DNA of 64,000 nt from Chromobacterium sinusclupearum (GTDB taxonomy: Bacteria > Pseudomonadota > Gammaproteobacteria > Burkholderiales > Chromobacteriaceae). The stretch lies in NCBI RefSeq assembly GCF_002902845.1, contig NZ_PPTF01000073.1, positions 239,808 to 303,807 on the forward strand, in the 5' to 3' direction. The notes below the pieces were generated by a model. The model worked only from the letters and a program-made list of their open reading frames with translations, was not told where the DNA came from and made no database searches. Each line of letters starts with the position of its first letter. The stretch's first letter is position 1. The position numbers were made by a program, and so were the translations under genes. Shown here piece after piece: positions 18,989 through 32,901 of the stretch.

Positions 18989-19044
18989 TTCGCGGCTGAA
19001 GCCGCTCCTACAGATTGAGGTGTAGGAACGGCTTCAGCCGCGAA
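18989..19044. repeat. REP doublet (REPIN) between convergent genes
   Basis: Two 24-base arms face each other around an 8-base loop. The left arm reads TTCGCGGCTGAAGCCG then CTCCTACA; the right arm is its inverted copy with one mismatch. This is the form of REP sequences arranged as REPINs in proteobacteria. It may also end transcription from both sides. Confidence 0.8.
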
Positions 19045-19069
19045 TTCAAAACAGCGCTATTCAGGCCTA

Positions 19070-20434
19070 TCAGCTTTTCTTCTCTGGCCGCTTCCAACCC
19101 GGAATGGTCACTTGGCGCGCGCGCGCCACGGTCAGCTCGCCGGCCGGCGTGTTCTTGCTGATCACGGAACCGGCGCCTATGGTCGAGTCCTTCTCCAGCA
19201 CCACCGGCGCCACCATCAGTGTGCCGGAGCCGACGAAAACGTTGTCGCCGATGATGGTCTTGAACTTGTTGACGCCGTCGTAGTTGCAGGTGACCGAGCC
19301 GGCGCCGACATTGACCTTGCGGCCGATCTCGGCGTCGCCGATATAAGTCAGGTGATTGACCTTGGAGCCTTCGCCGATCTTGCTCTTCTTCACTTCGACA
19401 AAGTTGCCGATGTGAACATGAGCGGCCAGGTCGGCCCCCGGACGCAGCCGGGCATACGGGCCGATCTTGCACGCCTCGCCGACCACCGCGTCTTCCAGGT
19501 GCGAGAACGGCGCGATCTTGGCGCCTGCGGCGATGCGCGCATTCTTCAGCACGCAGTGCGCGCCGATTTCAACGTTGTCGCCCAGCTCCACCGCGCCTTC
19601 GAATACGCAGCCGACGTCGATGCTGACGTCCATGCCATGCTTGAGTTCGCCGCGGATATCGATGCGCGCCGGGTCGGCCAGCGTCACGCCGGCTTCCAGC
19701 AACGCGCGCGCCTGGTTGGCCTGCAGAATGCGTTCCAGTTCGGCCAGTTGCAGCTTGTTGTTGACGCCGGACGCCTCCCAGCTGGCGTCCACGCTGGCGC
19801 TTTCCACCGCCACGCCGGCCTTCACCGCCAGCTCCAGCACATCGGTCAGATAGTATTCGCCCTGGGCGTTGCCGTTTTTCAGCGCATTCAGCCAGCCGGC
19901 CAGTTGCGCGTTCGGCAGCACCATCATGCCGGTGTTGATCTCGCGGATGGCCAGCTGTTCCGGCGTGCAATCCTTGTGTTCGACGATGGCCTTCAGCTTG
20001 CCGTCGGCGCCGCGCAGCATGCGGCCATAGCCGGTGGCGTCGGCCAGCACGTCGGTCAGCACCGCCATGCCTTGGCCTGCGGCATCCACCAGCTTTTGCA
20101 GCGTCGATGTTTTGGTCAAGGGCACATCGCCGTACAGCACCAGGGTCTTGCCGTCGGCCGGCAAGTGCGGCAGCGCCATTTTCAGCGCATGGCCGGTGCC
20201 CAGTTGCTCGGCCTGTTCAGCCCAGATCAGGTCGGCATCGTTAATGCGGGCGCGCACTTGGTCGCCGCCGTGGCCGTACACCACCACCAGGCGGGAAGGG
20301 TTCAAGCCGCGCGCGGTGCGGATCACGCGCGCCAGCATCGGTTCGCCGCCTATCGGGTGCATCACTTTGGGCATGCAGGAATACATGCGCTTGCCCTTGC
20401 CCGCGGCAAGGATGACGATACTCAAACTATCCAT
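19070..20434 (-). CDS. glmU: Bifunctional GlcNAc-1-phosphate uridyltransferase / GlcN-1-phosphate acetyltransferase
   Basis: The 454-residue product matches the GlmU architecture: an N-terminal nucleotidyltransferase with [11 protein letters not shown] (UTP loop), VLYGDVPLT and the NTGMM segment, then a left-handed beta-helix with hexapeptide repeats ([25 protein letters not shown] and on). It makes UDP-GlcNAc from glucosamine-1-phosphate and feeds peptidoglycan and LPS synthesis. It lies on the same strand as glmS but is separated from it by the NTF2-like gene, the REPIN and deoR, so the two are not one operon. Confidence 0.97.
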   Translation of the reverse strand: MDSLSIVILAAGKGKRMYSCMPKVMHPIGGEPMLARVIRTARGLNPSRLVVVYGHGGDQVRARINDADLIWAEQAEQLGTGHALKMALPHLPADGKTLVLYGDVPLTKTSTLQKLVDAAGQGMAVLTDVLADATGYGRMLRGADGKLKAIVEHKDCTPEQLAIREINTGMMVLPNAQLAGWLNALKNGNAQGEYYLTDVLELAVKAGVAVESASVDASWEASGVNNKLQLAELERILQANQARALLEAGVTLADPARIDIRGELKHGMDVSIDVGCVFEGAVELGDNVEIGAHCVLKNARIAAGAKIAPFSHLEDAVVGEACKIGPYARLRPGADLAAHVHIGNFVEVKKSKIGEGSKVNHLTYIGDAEIGRKVNVGAGSVTCNYDGVNKFKTIIGDNVFVGSGTLMVAPVVLEKDSTIGAGSVISKNTPAGELTVARARQVTIPGWKRPEKKS

Positions 20435-20459
20435 ATCAAAAATCCTAAAACCATATCAG

Positions 20460-20584
20460 GCCACGAAAACACACGAAGACCAACGCTTGCCGCAGCCGAT
20501 TCGTCCGAGCCGCGCGTCGCGCTGGCCAGAGTAACGCAATGCTCCGAGCACTGCTATTTCGTGTTTTTTGTGGATTTCGTGGCT
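20460..20584. repeat. Intergenic element with GCCACGAAA inverted ends
   Basis: A 125 bp block between glmU and atpC opens with GCCACGAAAACACACGAA and closes with the imperfect inverse TTCGTG..TTTCGTGGC. Such CACGAA-rich inverted ends occur in dispersed repeats of many proteobacteria. Only one copy is in the window. Confidence 0.4.
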
Positions 20585-20612
20585 AAAAAACCGTTTTACA
20601 GATCGGCAAAAA

Positions 20613-20643
20613 TGAAAAAGGCTGCCACTTGCGTGGCAGCCTA
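20613..20643 (-). terminator. Intrinsic terminator of the atp operon
   Basis: On the minus strand AGGCTGCCAC and GTGGCAGCCT form a 10-bp stem with a 4-base loop followed by TTTTT, 29 bp after the atpC stop. Confidence 0.9.
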
Positions 20644-20671
20644 GCACTATACACGATTACATATCACGCAA

Positions 20672-21094
20672 TCAGTGAGCGCGCTTCTTGAGGTAATCCA
20701 GCGTCTTGAGCTCGGCAATGGCCACCGCCAGGGCGGCGTGGGCCTTGGCCGTGCTCATGTCGTCGGTCGCGTGCTTGAGGGCATCCTCGGCAGCGCGTTT
20801 CGCCTCATTGGCGCGGGCCTCATCGAGATCCTCGCCGCGAATCGCCGTATCGGCAAGCACGGTGATCAGGGTCGGCTGCACTTCCATCATGCCGCCGGAC
20901 ACCGCCACCAGTACTTCTTCCTTGCTGCCCGGCACCTTCAAACGAAGCACGCCGGGCTTGATACGGGTCAGGAGCGGCACGTGTTGCGGGTAGACGCCGA
21001 TCTCGCCTTCCGTTGCCGGCGCGACGACAAATTCCGCCTCGCCGGAGAAGATGAGTTGCTCGGTGCTAACCACTTCCACACGCATCTTGGACAT
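20672..21094 (-). CDS. atpC: F1Fo ATP synthase subunit epsilon
   Basis: The 140-residue product has the epsilon beta-sandwich (MRVEVVSTEQLIFSGEAEFVVAPATEGEIGV and YPQHVPLLTRIKPG) and the C-terminal helical hairpin rich in Ala and Lys. It belongs to the central stalk and modulates ATPase activity. It is the last gene of the atp operon, 11 bp after atpD, and is followed by a strong terminator. Confidence 0.96.
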   Translation of the reverse strand: MSKMRVEVVSTEQLIFSGEAEFVVAPATEGEIGVYPQHVPLLTRIKPGVLRLKVPGSKEEVLVAVSGGMMEVQPTLITVLADTAIRGEDLDEARANEAKRAAEDALKHATDDMSTAKAHAALAVAIAELKTLDYLKKRAH

Positions 21095-21105
21095 CCGCCC
21101 TCTCC

Positions 21106-22512
<1,407 letters not shown>

Positions 22513-22544
22513 CTAAAAATAAACTTTTACAGTTCCGTTGACGG

Positions 22545-23411
22545 TTACACCGCCGCGGCACCTGCCACGATTTCCGACAGCTCGGTCGTAATCGCCGCCT
22601 GACGCGCCTTGTTGTATACCAGGCGCAGCTGCTTGATGGTGTTGCCCGCGTTGTCGGTGGCGGCTTTCATCGCCACCATCCGCGCGGCCTGCTCGGAAGC
22701 CATGTTCTCGGCCAGAGCCTGATACACCACCGACTCCAGGTAACGACGCACCAGGAATTCCATCAGCGTCGGCGCATCCGGCTCGTACAGGTAATCCCAC
22801 GAGTGCGAATGCTCCACCACCATATGGTGCGGCGTCAGCGGAAGCAGCTGTTCAAGTGCCGGCTCCTGCTTCATGGTGTTCACGAAGCTGGAGTAAACGA
22901 TGTAGACCGCGTCCAGTTCGCCTTCGGCGTACTGCCTGAACAGAACTGTAAGCGGGCCAATCAGTTTTTCCATCTTCGGCACGTCGCCGAGATGGATCGC
23001 GCTGGCCACCACCTTGAGACGGGCGCGCTGGGCAGCCGCCAGGCCTTTTTGGCCCAGGCAGCAGACGTCGACTTCGACGCCCTGATCCTGCAGTTCCTTG
23101 ACCTTGCCGAAGAAGCGCTTGAACGTGTTCACGTTCAGGCCGCCGCACAGGCCCTTGTCGGAGGAAACCAGGATGATGCCGGCGCGCTTGATCGTCTCGC
23201 GACGGGCAAGCAGCGGGTGACCAAGTTCCGCGTTCGCCTGAGCGAGGTGCGCCATAACCGTGCGCACCTTCTCGGCGTAAGGACGGGCAGCGCGCATACG
23301 CTCTTGCGTCTTGCGCATCTTCGAGGTCGACACCATCTGCATAGCGCGGGTGATCTTCTGCGTGTTTTGCACGCTGCGGATCTTGGTGAGAATCTCTTTA
23401 CCGACTGCCAT
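22545..23411 (-). CDS. atpG: F1Fo ATP synthase subunit gamma
   Basis: The 288-residue product starts [22 protein letters not shown] and ends in [32 protein letters not shown]. These two helices form the rotating coiled coil. The middle Rossmann-like domain carries [11 protein letters not shown]. It transmits rotation of the c-ring to the catalytic head. Confidence 0.97.
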   Translation of the reverse strand: MAVGKEILTKIRSVQNTQKITRAMQMVSTSKMRKTQERMRAARPYAEKVRTVMAHLAQANAELGHPLLARRETIKRAGIILVSSDKGLCGGLNVNTFKRFFGKVKELQDQGVEVDVCCLGQKGLAAAQRARLKVVASAIHLGDVPKMEKLIGPLTVLFRQYAEGELDAVYIVYSSFVNTMKQEPALEQLLPLTPHHMVVEHSHSWDYLYEPDAPTLMEFLVRRYLESVVYQALAENMASEQAARMVAMKAATDNAGNTIKQLRLVYNKARQAAITTELSEIVAGAAAV

Positions 23412-23450
23412 ATCCTGAACCTTTCTCTAGCTACGACGTGAGTCGAAGGC

Positions 23451-24995
23451 TCAGTTGAAGCTGTAGCCAGCCTTGAACGATTCCATCGCCTTGGCCAGTA
23501 CCTTCTCGTTGTCGGCAGACAGATCACCGGAAGCGTTCACAGCCTGCAGCACTTCGGCGTGGTTGGCACGCACGTAGGCCAGGAATTCGGCTTCGAAAGC
23601 CAGAGCCTTCTTCACCGGAACGTCTTCGTAGCTGCCCTTGTTCACGGCCCACAGGGTCAGCGCCATTTCCGCGGTGGACAGGGTGGCGAACTGCTTCTGC
23701 TTCATCAGTTCGGTCACGACTTCACCGTGGGACAGCTGCTTGCGGGTGGCTTCGTCCAGATCGGAAGCGAACTGCGCGAACGCAGCCAGCTCGCGGTACT
23801 GAGCCAGCGCCAGACGGATACCGCCGCCGAGCTTCTTGATGACCTTGGTCTGAGCGGCGCCGCCCACGCGCGATACCGAGATACCGGCGTTGATGGCCGG
23901 ACGGATACCTGCGTTGAACAAGTCGGTTTCCAGGAAGATCTGGCCGTCGGTAATCGAAATCACGTTGGTCGGCACGAACGCGGAAACGTCGCCGGCCTGG
24001 GTTTCGATGATAGGCAGAGCGGTCAGCGAACCGGTCTTGCCCTTTACGGCGCCGCCAGTCAGCTTTTCCACTTCCTCTTCGTTGATGCGCGCAGCGCGCT
24101 CCAACAGACGGGAGTGCAGATAGAATACGTCGCCCGGGTAAGCTTCGCGGCCCGGCGGACGGCGCAGCAGCAGCGAGATCTGACGGTAAGCGACGGCTTG
24201 CTTGGACAGGTCGTCGTATACGATCAGCGCGTCTTCGCCGATGTCGCGGAAGTATTCGCCCATGGTGCAACCAGCGTACGGGGCGATGAATTGCAGCGCG
24301 GCGGCTTCGGAAGCGGTGGCGGCCACGATGATGGTGTGACCCATCGCGCCGTGCTCTTCCAGCTTGCGTACCACGTTGGCAATCGAGGAAGCCTTCTGAC
24401 CTACGGCTACGTAGATGCAGATGACGCCATTGCCCTTCTGGTTGATGATGGCGTCCAGCGCCACGGCGGTCTTGCCGGTCTGACGGTCGCCAATGATCAG
24501 CTCACGCTGGCCGCGGCCAACCGGAACCATGGAGTCGATGGACTTCAGGCCGGTTTGCATCGGTTGCGATACCGACTTACGGGCGATTACGCCCGGGGCG
24601 ATCTTTTCGATCGGGGAGGACAGCTTGGCGTTGATCGGGCCCTTGCCGTCGATCGGCTGACCCAGCGCGTTCACCACGCGGCCAACCAGCTCCGGGCCAA
24701 CCGGCACTTCCAGAATGCGACCGGTGCACTTGACTTCGTCGCCTTCGGAGATGTGCTCGTACTCGCCCAGCACCACGGCGCCGACAGAGTCGCGCTCCAG
24801 GTTCATGGCGAGGCCAAAGGTGTTGCCCGGGAATTCGAGCATTTCGCCCTGCATCACATCGGCCAGGCCGTGGATGCGGACGATACCGTCGGTCACGGAG
24901 ATAACCGTGCCCTTGGTGCGAACTTCAGCGCCTTCAGCCAGATTCTGGATCTTGGCCTTGATCAGATCGCTGATTTCAGAGGGGTTCAACTGCAT
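23451..24995 (-). CDS. atpA: F1Fo ATP synthase subunit alpha
   Basis: The 514-residue product has the non-catalytic nucleotide site GDRQTGKTA, the arginine finger region ([12 protein letters not shown]) and [15 protein letters not shown]. The N-terminus [19 protein letters not shown] binds subunit delta in homologues. It alternates with beta in the F1 hexamer. It is separated from atpH by 8 bp. Confidence 0.98.
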   Translation of the reverse strand: MQLNPSEISDLIKAKIQNLAEGAEVRTKGTVISVTDGIVRIHGLADVMQGEMLEFPGNTFGLAMNLERDSVGAVVLGEYEHISEGDEVKCTGRILEVPVGPELVGRVVNALGQPIDGKGPINAKLSSPIEKIAPGVIARKSVSQPMQTGLKSIDSMVPVGRGQRELIIGDRQTGKTAVALDAIINQKGNGVICIYVAVGQKASSIANVVRKLEEHGAMGHTIIVAATASEAAALQFIAPYAGCTMGEYFRDIGEDALIVYDDLSKQAVAYRQISLLLRRPPGREAYPGDVFYLHSRLLERAARINEEEVEKLTGGAVKGKTGSLTALPIIETQAGDVSAFVPTNVISITDGQIFLETDLFNAGIRPAINAGISVSRVGGAAQTKVIKKLGGGIRLALAQYRELAAFAQFASDLDEATRKQLSHGEVVTELMKQKQFATLSTAEMALTLWAVNKGSYEDVPVKKALAFEAEFLAYVRANHAEVLQAVNASGDLSADNEKVLAKAMESFKAGYSFN

Positions 24996-25003
24996 GATCT
25001 CTC

Positions 25004-25540
25004 CTAATTCTTGAGGCTTGCTGCCATGGCTTGCAGTTTGCCGCGCACGGAAGCGTCGATGACATCGTCGCCCACCGACACGCGAACGCCGCCAATGAGG
25101 TCGGCGTTCTCACGCACATCAAGACGCACGGTTTTGCCGTACTTCTTGGAAAGCGTGCGGGTCAGTTCGGCTTTCTGGTCATCGGACATGACAAAAGCGG
25201 ACTCCACCAGGGCGTCCACGATGTCTTCCGATTGCGCCTTCAGCAGTTCAAACTGCGCGGCGATTTCCGGCAGCAGCGTCAAACGGGCGTTCTCGATCAG
25301 CGCGGCGATGAAGCGTTTTACGTCTTCGTTGCCACGGCCGCCGAGCACATCCAGCATCAGCGCCTCAACCTCTTGTGCGGTATGTTTCGGATTGGTAATG
25401 ACTTGCACCAGATCCGGGTTATTCACCATGGCAGCCAGCCACGACAGCGCTTCCGACCATTGGCCGAGGGTGCCCTGTTCCGTGGCGAGGCTGTATACCG
25501 CTTCGGCGTAGGGCCTTGCGACGGTAATGAGTTCTGCCAT
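25004..25540 (-). CDS. atpH: F1Fo ATP synthase subunit delta
   Basis: The 178-residue protein begins with the helical N-domain [14 protein letters not shown] and ends with the conserved [25 protein letters not shown] pattern (here NADLIGG), which is the OSCP/delta signature. It joins the peripheral b stalk to the top of F1. The gap to atpF is 7 bp. Confidence 0.96.
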   Translation of the reverse strand: MAELITVARPYAEAVYSLATEQGTLGQWSEALSWLAAMVNNPDLVQVITNPKHTAQEVEALMLDVLGGRGNEDVKRFIAALIENARLTLLPEIAAQFELLKAQSEDIVDALVESAFVMSDDQKAELTRTLSKKYGKTVRLDVRENADLIGGVRVSVGDDVIDASVRGKLQAMAASLKN

Positions 25541-25547
25541 GAGTTAA

Positions 25548-26018
25548 TTAAAACTCCGCTTTGATGGAGGCAAGCAGGTCGGCGTGCTTAGCGGCGTCGA
25601 TCTCCTTGCGCAGGATCTTCTCGGCGCCGGCAACGGCCAGGTCGGCTACTTGAGTGCGCAAAGTTTCCTTCACGCGCAGCACTTCCTGGTCGATTTCAGC
25701 CTTGGCGTCAGCCACGATGCGCGCACTTTCAGTGCGTGCCGCGTCTTTGGCTTCATCCACGATCTGGCTGGCACGCTTTTCGGCGGCAACCACGATCTCG
25801 GTAGCCTGCTGCTTCGCCTTGCGGATTTCGTCCGCTACGCGCTTTTCAGCCGCTTCCAGATCCTGCTTGCCACGTTCCGCAGCGGCCAAGCCATCAGCAA
25901 TGCGCTTGGCCCGCTCATCCATCATGTTGGTAAGCGGAGGCCAAACAAACTTCATGGTGAACCATACCAGGATGGCGAACGTGATCGCCTGGCCCAGTAG
26001 TGTTACGTTGAATTCCAC
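25548..26018 (-). CDS. atpF: F1Fo ATP synthase subunit b
   Basis: The 156-residue protein has one N-terminal membrane helix ([23 protein letters not shown]) followed by a long charged coiled coil rich in Ala, Glu and Lys. It forms the homodimeric peripheral stalk. Length and sequence are typical for Betaproteobacteria. Confidence 0.97.
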   Translation of the reverse strand: MEFNVTLLGQAITFAILVWFTMKFVWPPLTNMMDERAKRIADGLAAAERGKQDLEAAEKRVADEIRKAKQQATEIVVAAEKRASQIVDEAKDAARTESARIVADAKAEIDQEVLRVKETLRTQVADLAVAGAEKILRKEIDAAKHADLLASIKAEF

Positions 26019-26076
26019 GCTTGTTTTCCTCCAGAGTATGACTACAACAACCGTTTACCGATCCGTAGAAAACGGA

Positions 26077-26418
<342 letters not shown>

Positions 26419-26429
26419 CTACAGGTAAA

Positions 26430-27615
<1,186 letters not shown>

Positions 27616-27641
27616 GATCGCCAGTGCAAAAAAACCGCTGG

Positions 27642-27671
27642 ATTATAGGCTTCGCATTTGCGTTGCGTCAA
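27642..27671 (-). promoter_or_regulatory. Sigma70 promoter of the atp operon
   Basis: On the minus strand TTGACG (-35) is followed by an 18-bp spacer and TATAAT (-10), about 27 bp upstream of atpI. Both boxes are near-consensus, as expected for a highly expressed operon. Confidence 0.75.
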
Positions 27672-27706
27672 CTTTGCGCAATAGTGTTTTTTGCGCTGCA
27701 ACAAGC

Positions 27707-28564
27707 TCATTTTTGAGGATTTTTTTGCAGCTTGGCCAATAGCGAATCGAGTTCGTCCAGGCTGGCATATTCTATGATCAGCTTGCCGTTGCCGCCGTTG
27801 GCATGACGAATGCTGACCCGGGCGCCGATGGCGTCCGAAACCTGCTCCTCCAGCCTGGAAACGTCTGGATCGGCGTGCTTTTGCTGCGGAGAAACTGTCT
27901 CTTTTTGCGCAACACGCTGCTGCACCCGGCGCTCCACCTCGCGCACCGACATGCCCTTGCGCACCACCTCGTTCGCCAGTTCCAGCTGGGAAACCGTGGG
28001 CAGGGACAACAGCGCGCGGGCGTGGCCCATCTCCAACTTGCCCTCGTGCATCATCTGCTGCAGCGGCTGCGGCAGCACCAACAGGCGCAGCAGATTCGAC
28101 ACCGCGCTGCGCGAGCGGCCAACGGCGTCGGCGGCCGCTTCGTGGGTCAGGCCGAACTCGTCGATCAGGCGCTTGATGCCCTGCGCTTCTTCGATCGGGT
28201 CCAGTTCCTGCCGCTGGATGTTCTCGATCAGCGCCATCGCCAGCGCGGCCTCGTCCGGCACGCTCTTGATCACCACCGGCACTTCGACCAGGCCGGCCTT
28301 GCGCGAGGCGCGCCAGCGGCGCTCGCCGGCGATCAGTTCGTAGTCGCCCAGGCCCAGTTCGCGCACGATCAGCGGCTGGATGATGCCCTGCACGCGAATG
28401 GAGGCCGCCAGCTCATCCAGCGCCGCTTCATCCATGAAACTGCGGGGCTGGTACTTGCCGGGGCGGATGCTGTCTATCGGAAGCGTGGAAAGTCTGTCGT
28501 CCACCGCATCAACGGTGGACAGGAGCGCGTCGAGTCCGCGCCCCAATCCTTTGAGTTTGGCCAT
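27707..28564 (-). CDS. parB: Chromosome partitioning protein ParB
   Basis: The 285-residue product starts MAKLKGLGRGLDALL, the usual chromosomal ParB N-terminus. ParB/Spo0J N-domain motifs follow (PRSFMDEAALDELAASI, CTP-binding GERRWRAS), then an HTH (THEAAADAVGRSRSAVSNLLRLL) and the C-terminal dimer region. It binds parS and loads onto the chromosome near the origin. No parS-like 16-mer (TGTTTCACGTGAAACA) was noticed in the window. The frame is open upstream to 28711, but the ATG at 28564, 4 bp after the parA stop, is right. Confidence 0.96.
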   Translation of the reverse strand: MAKLKGLGRGLDALLSTVDAVDDRLSTLPIDSIRPGKYQPRSFMDEAALDELAASIRVQGIIQPLIVRELGLGDYELIAGERRWRASRKAGLVEVPVVIKSVPDEAALAMALIENIQRQELDPIEEAQGIKRLIDEFGLTHEAAADAVGRSRSAVSNLLRLLVLPQPLQQMMHEGKLEMGHARALLSLPTVSQLELANEVVRKGMSVREVERRVQQRVAQKETVSPQQKHADPDVSRLEEQVSDAIGARVSIRHANGGNGKLIIEYASLDELDSLLAKLQKNPQK

Positions 28565-28568
28565 AGTG

Positions 28569-29360
28569 TCAGACGGTGGGAGTTGCGGTGGCGGGTTCGA
28601 GTCGTTCAACCAATTCCTGCGACAGCGCCAGATAGGCCTGCGCGCCGCGGGAATTGCGGTCATACGACAAACCCGGCAGGCCGTGGCTGGGCGCCTCGGC
28701 CAGGCGCACATTGCGCGGGATGACGGTCTGGAACACCTTGTCGCCGAAGTGGCGCGCCAGCTGTTCCGATACCTGCTGCGACAAATTGTTGCGGGCGTCG
28801 AACATGGTGCGCAGCAAACCCATGATCTCGATCCTAGGATTGACCGCGGTGCGAACCTTGCGCAGGGTGGCCACCAGATCGGACAAGCCTTCCAGCGCGT
28901 AGTACTCGCAAACCATGGGGATCAACACGCTGTCGGCGGCCACCAGGCCGTTCAGCGTCAGCAGGTTCAGCGACGGCGGGCAGTCGATCAGCACGTAATC
29001 GTACTGGCCGGCCACCTCGGCCAAGGCGTTCTTCAGCCGCGCTTCGCGCGCCAGCTCGTTGACCAGCTCCAGTTCGGCGCCGCCGAGATTGCGGTTGGCC
29101 GGCAACACATGAAAACCGCCGGCCTTGGCGTCCTGCCGCGCCTCCTCGACAGTCGCCTCGCCCAGCAGCACGTCGTAGCCGGATTTCTCCAGCGACTGCT
29201 TGGCGATGCCGCTGCCCATCGTGGCATTGCCCTGCGGGTCCAGATCGACGATCAGCACCCGCCGGCCCAGCTCGGCCAAACCGGCCGCCAGATTGACGAC
29301 GGTGGTGGTCTTGCCCACCCCGCCCTTCTGGTTGGCCACCGCGATCACGCGTGGATTCAT
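28569..29360 (-). CDS. parA: Chromosome partitioning ATPase ParA (Soj)
   Basis: The 263-residue ATPase has the deviant Walker [10 protein letters not shown] near the N-terminus, DLDPQGNAT as the A' motif and [15 protein letters not shown] as Walker B. The short N-terminus without an HTH marks the chromosomal type. Its start overlaps the rsmG stop by 4 bp, so the genes are coupled. Confidence 0.97.
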   Translation of the reverse strand: MNPRVIAVANQKGGVGKTTTVVNLAAGLAELGRRVLIVDLDPQGNATMGSGIAKQSLEKSGYDVLLGEATVEEARQDAKAGGFHVLPANRNLGGAELELVNELAREARLKNALAEVAGQYDYVLIDCPPSLNLLTLNGLVAADSVLIPMVCEYYALEGLSDLVATLRKVRTAVNPRIEIMGLLRTMFDARNNLSQQVSEQLARHFGDKVFQTVIPRNVRLAEAPSHGLPGLSYDRNSRGAQAYLALSQELVERLEPATATPTV

Positions 29361-29986
29361 TGCAGCACCATCCTCACCAGATGGCGTTCGGCGTCCAGCC
29401 CCGGCACCGTTACCGGCAGCACCTCCGAAACCGCCACGCCTTGCGGCAGCAAGGCGATTTCCTCATACGGATACACGCCCTTCATCGCCACATACTGGCC
29501 GCCTTCGGCCATCAAGTGGCGGGTCAGCTTGACGAACTCGGACAGCTCCGAGAACGCGCGGCTGGTGATGCGATCGAACTTTTGCTCCGGCTGGTACGCC
29601 TCCACCCGGTCGGTCATCACCTGCACATTCGGCAGGCCCAGCTCCAGCACCACCTGGCGCAGGAAGGTGGTTTTCTTGTGATTCGAATCCAGCAGCACCA
29701 CTTGCAGGTCCGGCCGCGCGATGGCGGTGGGGATGCCCGGCATGCCGCCGCCGGAGCCCACGTCCAGCATGCGGCTGCCGCCCTGCAGATGCGGCACCAG
29801 GCTCAGGCTGTCCAACAGATGATAGCTGACCATGCGCTCTTCCTGGCGGATGGCGGTGAGATTGTAAGTCTGGTTCCACTTGACCAAGAGCGCCAGGTAG
29901 CGCTCCAGCAGGTCCAGCTGCGGTTCGGTCAGCTCCAGCGCCAGTTGCGCCAGCCCTTGTTTCAATTCGGCAATATGTTGTGTCAT
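29357..29986 (-). CDS. rsmG: 16S rRNA (guanine527-N7)-methyltransferase
   Basis: The 209-residue SAM methyltransferase has the binding loop [13 protein letters not shown] and the family motif [20 protein letters not shown]. It modifies G527 in the 530 loop of 16S rRNA. It overlaps mnmG and parA by 4 bp each, the usual gid-par arrangement. Confidence 0.97.
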   Translation of the reverse strand: MTQHIAELKQGLAQLALELTEPQLDLLERYLALLVKWNQTYNLTAIRQEERMVSYHLLDSLSLVPHLQGGSRMLDVGSGGGMPGIPTAIARPDLQVVLLDSNHKKTTFLRQVVLELGLPNVQVMTDRVEAYQPEQKFDRITSRAFSELSEFVKLTRHLMAEGGQYVAMKGVYPYEEIALLPQGVAVSEVLPVTVPGLDAERHLVRMVLQ

Positions 29987-31881
29987 GCGGTCTTCGCGTC
30001 GGTGAAGCCACGCTTCAGGTGCACCATCAGCAGGGCGATGGCGGCCGGGGTGATGCCCTGGATGCGCGAAGCCTGGCCCAGCGTCTCCGGACGCTGCTGG
30101 TTCAGCTTCTGCTGCACTTCCTTGGACAGGCCCTTGACCAGGCCATAATCGATGTCGCCCGGCAGACGGATGTCTTCCAGATTATCGCGGCGCGCCAGCT
30201 CTTCGTTCTGGCGATTGATGTATCCCTGGTATTTGACCTGAATTTCCACCTGCTCGGCAACCTCGTCGGCCAGTTCCGGCGCGCCGGCGGCGGCTTCCGG
30301 CACCGTCATCAGCTCGCGGTACGGCACATTCGGGCGCTTCAGCAGGTCCTGCAGCGTGTATTCGCGTTCGATCTGCTTGCCCAGCACCTTTTCCAAGGCG
30401 GCCGGGTCCTGCAGCTTGGCCGGATGCACCCAGGTGGCGGCGAGGCGCGCCTTCTCGGCCTCCACCGCATCGCGCTTCCTGCAGAAGGCATCCCACTGCG
30501 CGTCGCCCACCACGCCCAGCTTGCGGCCCATCTCGGTCAGGCGCAGGTCGGCGTTGTCTTCCCGCAATTGGAGGCGGAACTCGGCGCGGCTGGTGAACAT
30601 GCGGTACGGCTCGGACACGCCCTTGGTGATCAGGTCGTCCACCAGCACGCCCAGATAGGCCTCGTCGCGGCGCGGGCACCAAGCGTCCTGCTCGCGGGCG
30701 AACAGGCCGGCGTTCAGGCCGGCCAGCAGGCCCTGCGCGGCGGCTTCTTCATAGCCGGTGGTGCCGTTGATCTGGCCGGCGAAGAACAGGCCCTGGATGG
30801 CCTTGGTTTCCAGCGAGGCCTTCAGGCCGCGCGGGTCGAAATAATCGTATTCGATGGCGTAGCCGGGACGCAGGATGTGGGCGTTTTCCATGCCGCGGAT
30901 CGAGCGCACGGCCGCCAGCTGGATGTCGAACGGCAGGCTGGTGGAAATCCCGTTGGGGTAGAACTCGTGCGTGGTCAGGCCTTCCGGCTCCAGGAACACC
31001 TGATGGCTGTCCTTGTCGGCGAAGCGGTTGATCTTGTCTTCGATGGACGGGCAGTAGCGCGGGCCCACGCCTTCGATCACGCCGGTGAACATCGGACTGC
31101 GGTCAAAGCCGCCGCGGATGATGTCGTGCGTGCGCTCGTTGGTGTGGGTGATCCAGCACGGCAGCTGCTTGGGATGCATCTCGCGCTTGCCGCGGTAGGA
31201 GAACACCGGCTCAGGCGTGTCGCCCGGCTGCTCTTCCATCACGCTGAAATCCACGCTGCGGCCGTCGATGCGCGGCGGCGTGCCGGTTTTGAGCCGGCCC
31301 ACCGGCAGGTCCAGCTCGCGCAGACGCGCGCCCAGCGTGCTGGCGGCCTGGTCGCCGGCGCGGCCGCCTGTGTAGTTTTCCATGCCGACGTGAATTTTGC
31401 CGGACAGGAAGGTGCCGGCGGTCAGCACTACGGTCTTGGCGCGGAAAGTGATGCCGATGGCGGTGATGGCGCCGGCGACGCGGTCGCCTTCGATCAGCAG
31501 ATCATCCACCGGCTGCTGGAACAGCGTCAGATTGGGCTGGTTTTCCAGCATCTCGCGGATGGCGGCCTTGTACAGGATGCGGTCGGCCTGGGCGCGCGTG
31601 GCGCGCACCGCCGGGCCTTTGGACGCGTTCAGCGTGCGGAACTGGATGCCGCCGATGTCGGTGGCCAGCGCCATGGCGCCGCCCAGCGCGTCCACCTCTT
31701 TCACCAGATGGCCCTTGCCGATGCCGCCGATCGACGGATTGCACGACATCTGCCCCAGGGTCTCGATGTTGTGCGTCAGAAGGAGCGTATTGCAGCCCAT
31801 GCGCGCTGCGGCCAGCGCGGCCTCGGTGCCGGCGTGACCGCCGCCCACCACTATCACGTCGTAGCTTGTCGGATAAATCAT
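29983..31881 (-). CDS. mnmG: tRNA uridine-5-carboxymethylaminomethyl modification enzyme, FAD subunit
   Basis: The 632-residue product begins [22 protein letters not shown], an FAD dinucleotide fold, and contains [13 protein letters not shown], the GidA signature with catalytic cysteine. A second cysteine motif lies in the C-terminal half. With MnmE it modifies U34 of several tRNAs. The ATG at 31881 gives the family N-terminus; a TTG at 31899 is in frame but unlikely. Confidence 0.96.
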   Translation of the reverse strand: MIYPTSYDVIVVGGGHAGTEAALAAARMGCNTLLLTHNIETLGQMSCNPSIGGIGKGHLVKEVDALGGAMALATDIGGIQFRTLNASKGPAVRATRAQADRILYKAAIREMLENQPNLTLFQQPVDDLLIEGDRVAGAITAIGITFRAKTVVLTAGTFLSGKIHVGMENYTGGRAGDQAASTLGARLRELDLPVGRLKTGTPPRIDGRSVDFSVMEEQPGDTPEPVFSYRGKREMHPKQLPCWITHTNERTHDIIRGGFDRSPMFTGVIEGVGPRYCPSIEDKINRFADKDSHQVFLEPEGLTTHEFYPNGISTSLPFDIQLAAVRSIRGMENAHILRPGYAIEYDYFDPRGLKASLETKAIQGLFFAGQINGTTGYEEAAAQGLLAGLNAGLFAREQDAWCPRRDEAYLGVLVDDLITKGVSEPYRMFTSRAEFRLQLREDNADLRLTEMGRKLGVVGDAQWDAFCRKRDAVEAEKARLAATWVHPAKLQDPAALEKVLGKQIEREYTLQDLLKRPNVPYRELMTVPEAAAGAPELADEVAEQVEIQVKYQGYINRQNEELARRDNLEDIRLPGDIDYGLVKGLSKEVQQKLNQQRPETLGQASRIQGITPAAIALLMVHLKRGFTDAKTA

Positions 31882-32072
31882 GGCGAAAGAGCAAATCAAG
31901 CGGAAAAACGGCCTATTTTACGCCAAATCCGTTTGACTGATAAGTCCTTGATTTCAATAAACCCGCGGCCGTCACCATATCGTCAAGCCACAGTCACCAC
32001 AAGGTCATGTTTTGGACATCGCATTGTCAAACTCGACACCTAGCATAAGCTCATCACGACGAGGGGCAAAAC

Positions 32073-32831
32073 ATGCTGCTAAATGAACAACTTGCAAGCA
32101 GAAGCAAACCGCGACTGGCGGTCCGCCTGGCGCAGAGCGCCGAAGATATTCGCCGCGCGCAGAAACTGCGCTTCGAAGTGTTTGCCGGCGAAATGGGCGC
32201 CGAACTGGCCTCCCACGATCTGGGCATAGACTGCGACGAATACGACGAGCTGTGCGACCACCTGATCGTAGAGGACCACAATACCGGCATGGTGGTGGGC
32301 ACCTACCGCATGCTCTCTCCTACCGCCGCCCGCCGCGCGCCCAGCCTGTATTCCGAACATGAATTCGACCTCTCCCGCCTGTCCCACCTGCGCGACAACC
32401 TGATCGAAGTGGGCCGCTCCTGCGTGCACCGCGACTTCCGCTCCGGCGCGGTGATCGCGCTGTTGTGGTCCGGCCTGGCCGATTACGTCGCCAGCCAGAA
32501 CGGCGCCTATCTGGCCGGCTGCGCCAGCGTGTCGCTGACCGACGGCGGGCATCAGGCGGTCAGCCTCTACCGCCAGCTGGAAGGCCAGTACCTGTCGCCG
32601 CCGGAATGGCGCGTCTTCCCCCACCTGCCGCTGCAGCTGGACCGCGTTGTCGACGACAGCGCCCCGGTGCCGCTGCCGCCGCTGATCAAGGGCTATCTGC
32701 GCGCCGGCGCCCATGTCTGCGGCGAACCGGCCTGGGACCCGGACTTCAACTGCGCCGACTTCTTCATGCTGCTACCGATGAGCCGGCTGAACGCGCGCTA
32801 CAACAAGCATTTTGTCGGCGCCGCCGCCTGA
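32073..32831 (+). CDS. olsB: Ornithine-acyl-ACP N-acyltransferase OlsB-like (GNAT fold)
   Basis: The 252-residue product matches the OlsB/hemolysin-like GNAT family: RLAQSAEDIRRAQKLRFEVF at the N-terminus, ECDEYD-type acidic segment (DCDEYDELCDHL), VVGTYRML, then EVGRSCVHRDFRSGAVIALLW. OlsB puts a 3-hydroxyacyl chain on ornithine to make lyso-ornithine lipid. A second acyltransferase (OlsA) is not in the window, so the pathway assignment is by family only. The gene stands alone, divergent from mnmG. Confidence 0.75.
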   Translation: MLLNEQLASRSKPRLAVRLAQSAEDIRRAQKLRFEVFAGEMGAELASHDLGIDCDEYDELCDHLIVEDHNTGMVVGTYRMLSPTAARRAPSLYSEHEFDLSRLSHLRDNLIEVGRSCVHRDFRSGAVIALLWSGLADYVASQNGAYLAGCASVSLTDGGHQAVSLYRQLEGQYLSPPEWRVFPHLPLQLDRVVDDSAPVPLPPLIKGYLRAGAHVCGEPAWDPDFNCADFFMLLPMSRLNARYNKHFVGAAA

Positions 32832-32901
32832 GCCAGCCAGCGGGCAACGCCAGACGGACGGCGACGGGGTTCATGCCTAGACGGAATGCTACAATCGCGG
32901 C

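Noticed and set aside
31882..32072. Possible oriC between mnmG and olsB
   Set aside because: The gid-par-atp block is often near the origin, but this gap has no DnaA-box cluster and dnaA/dnaN are not in the window.
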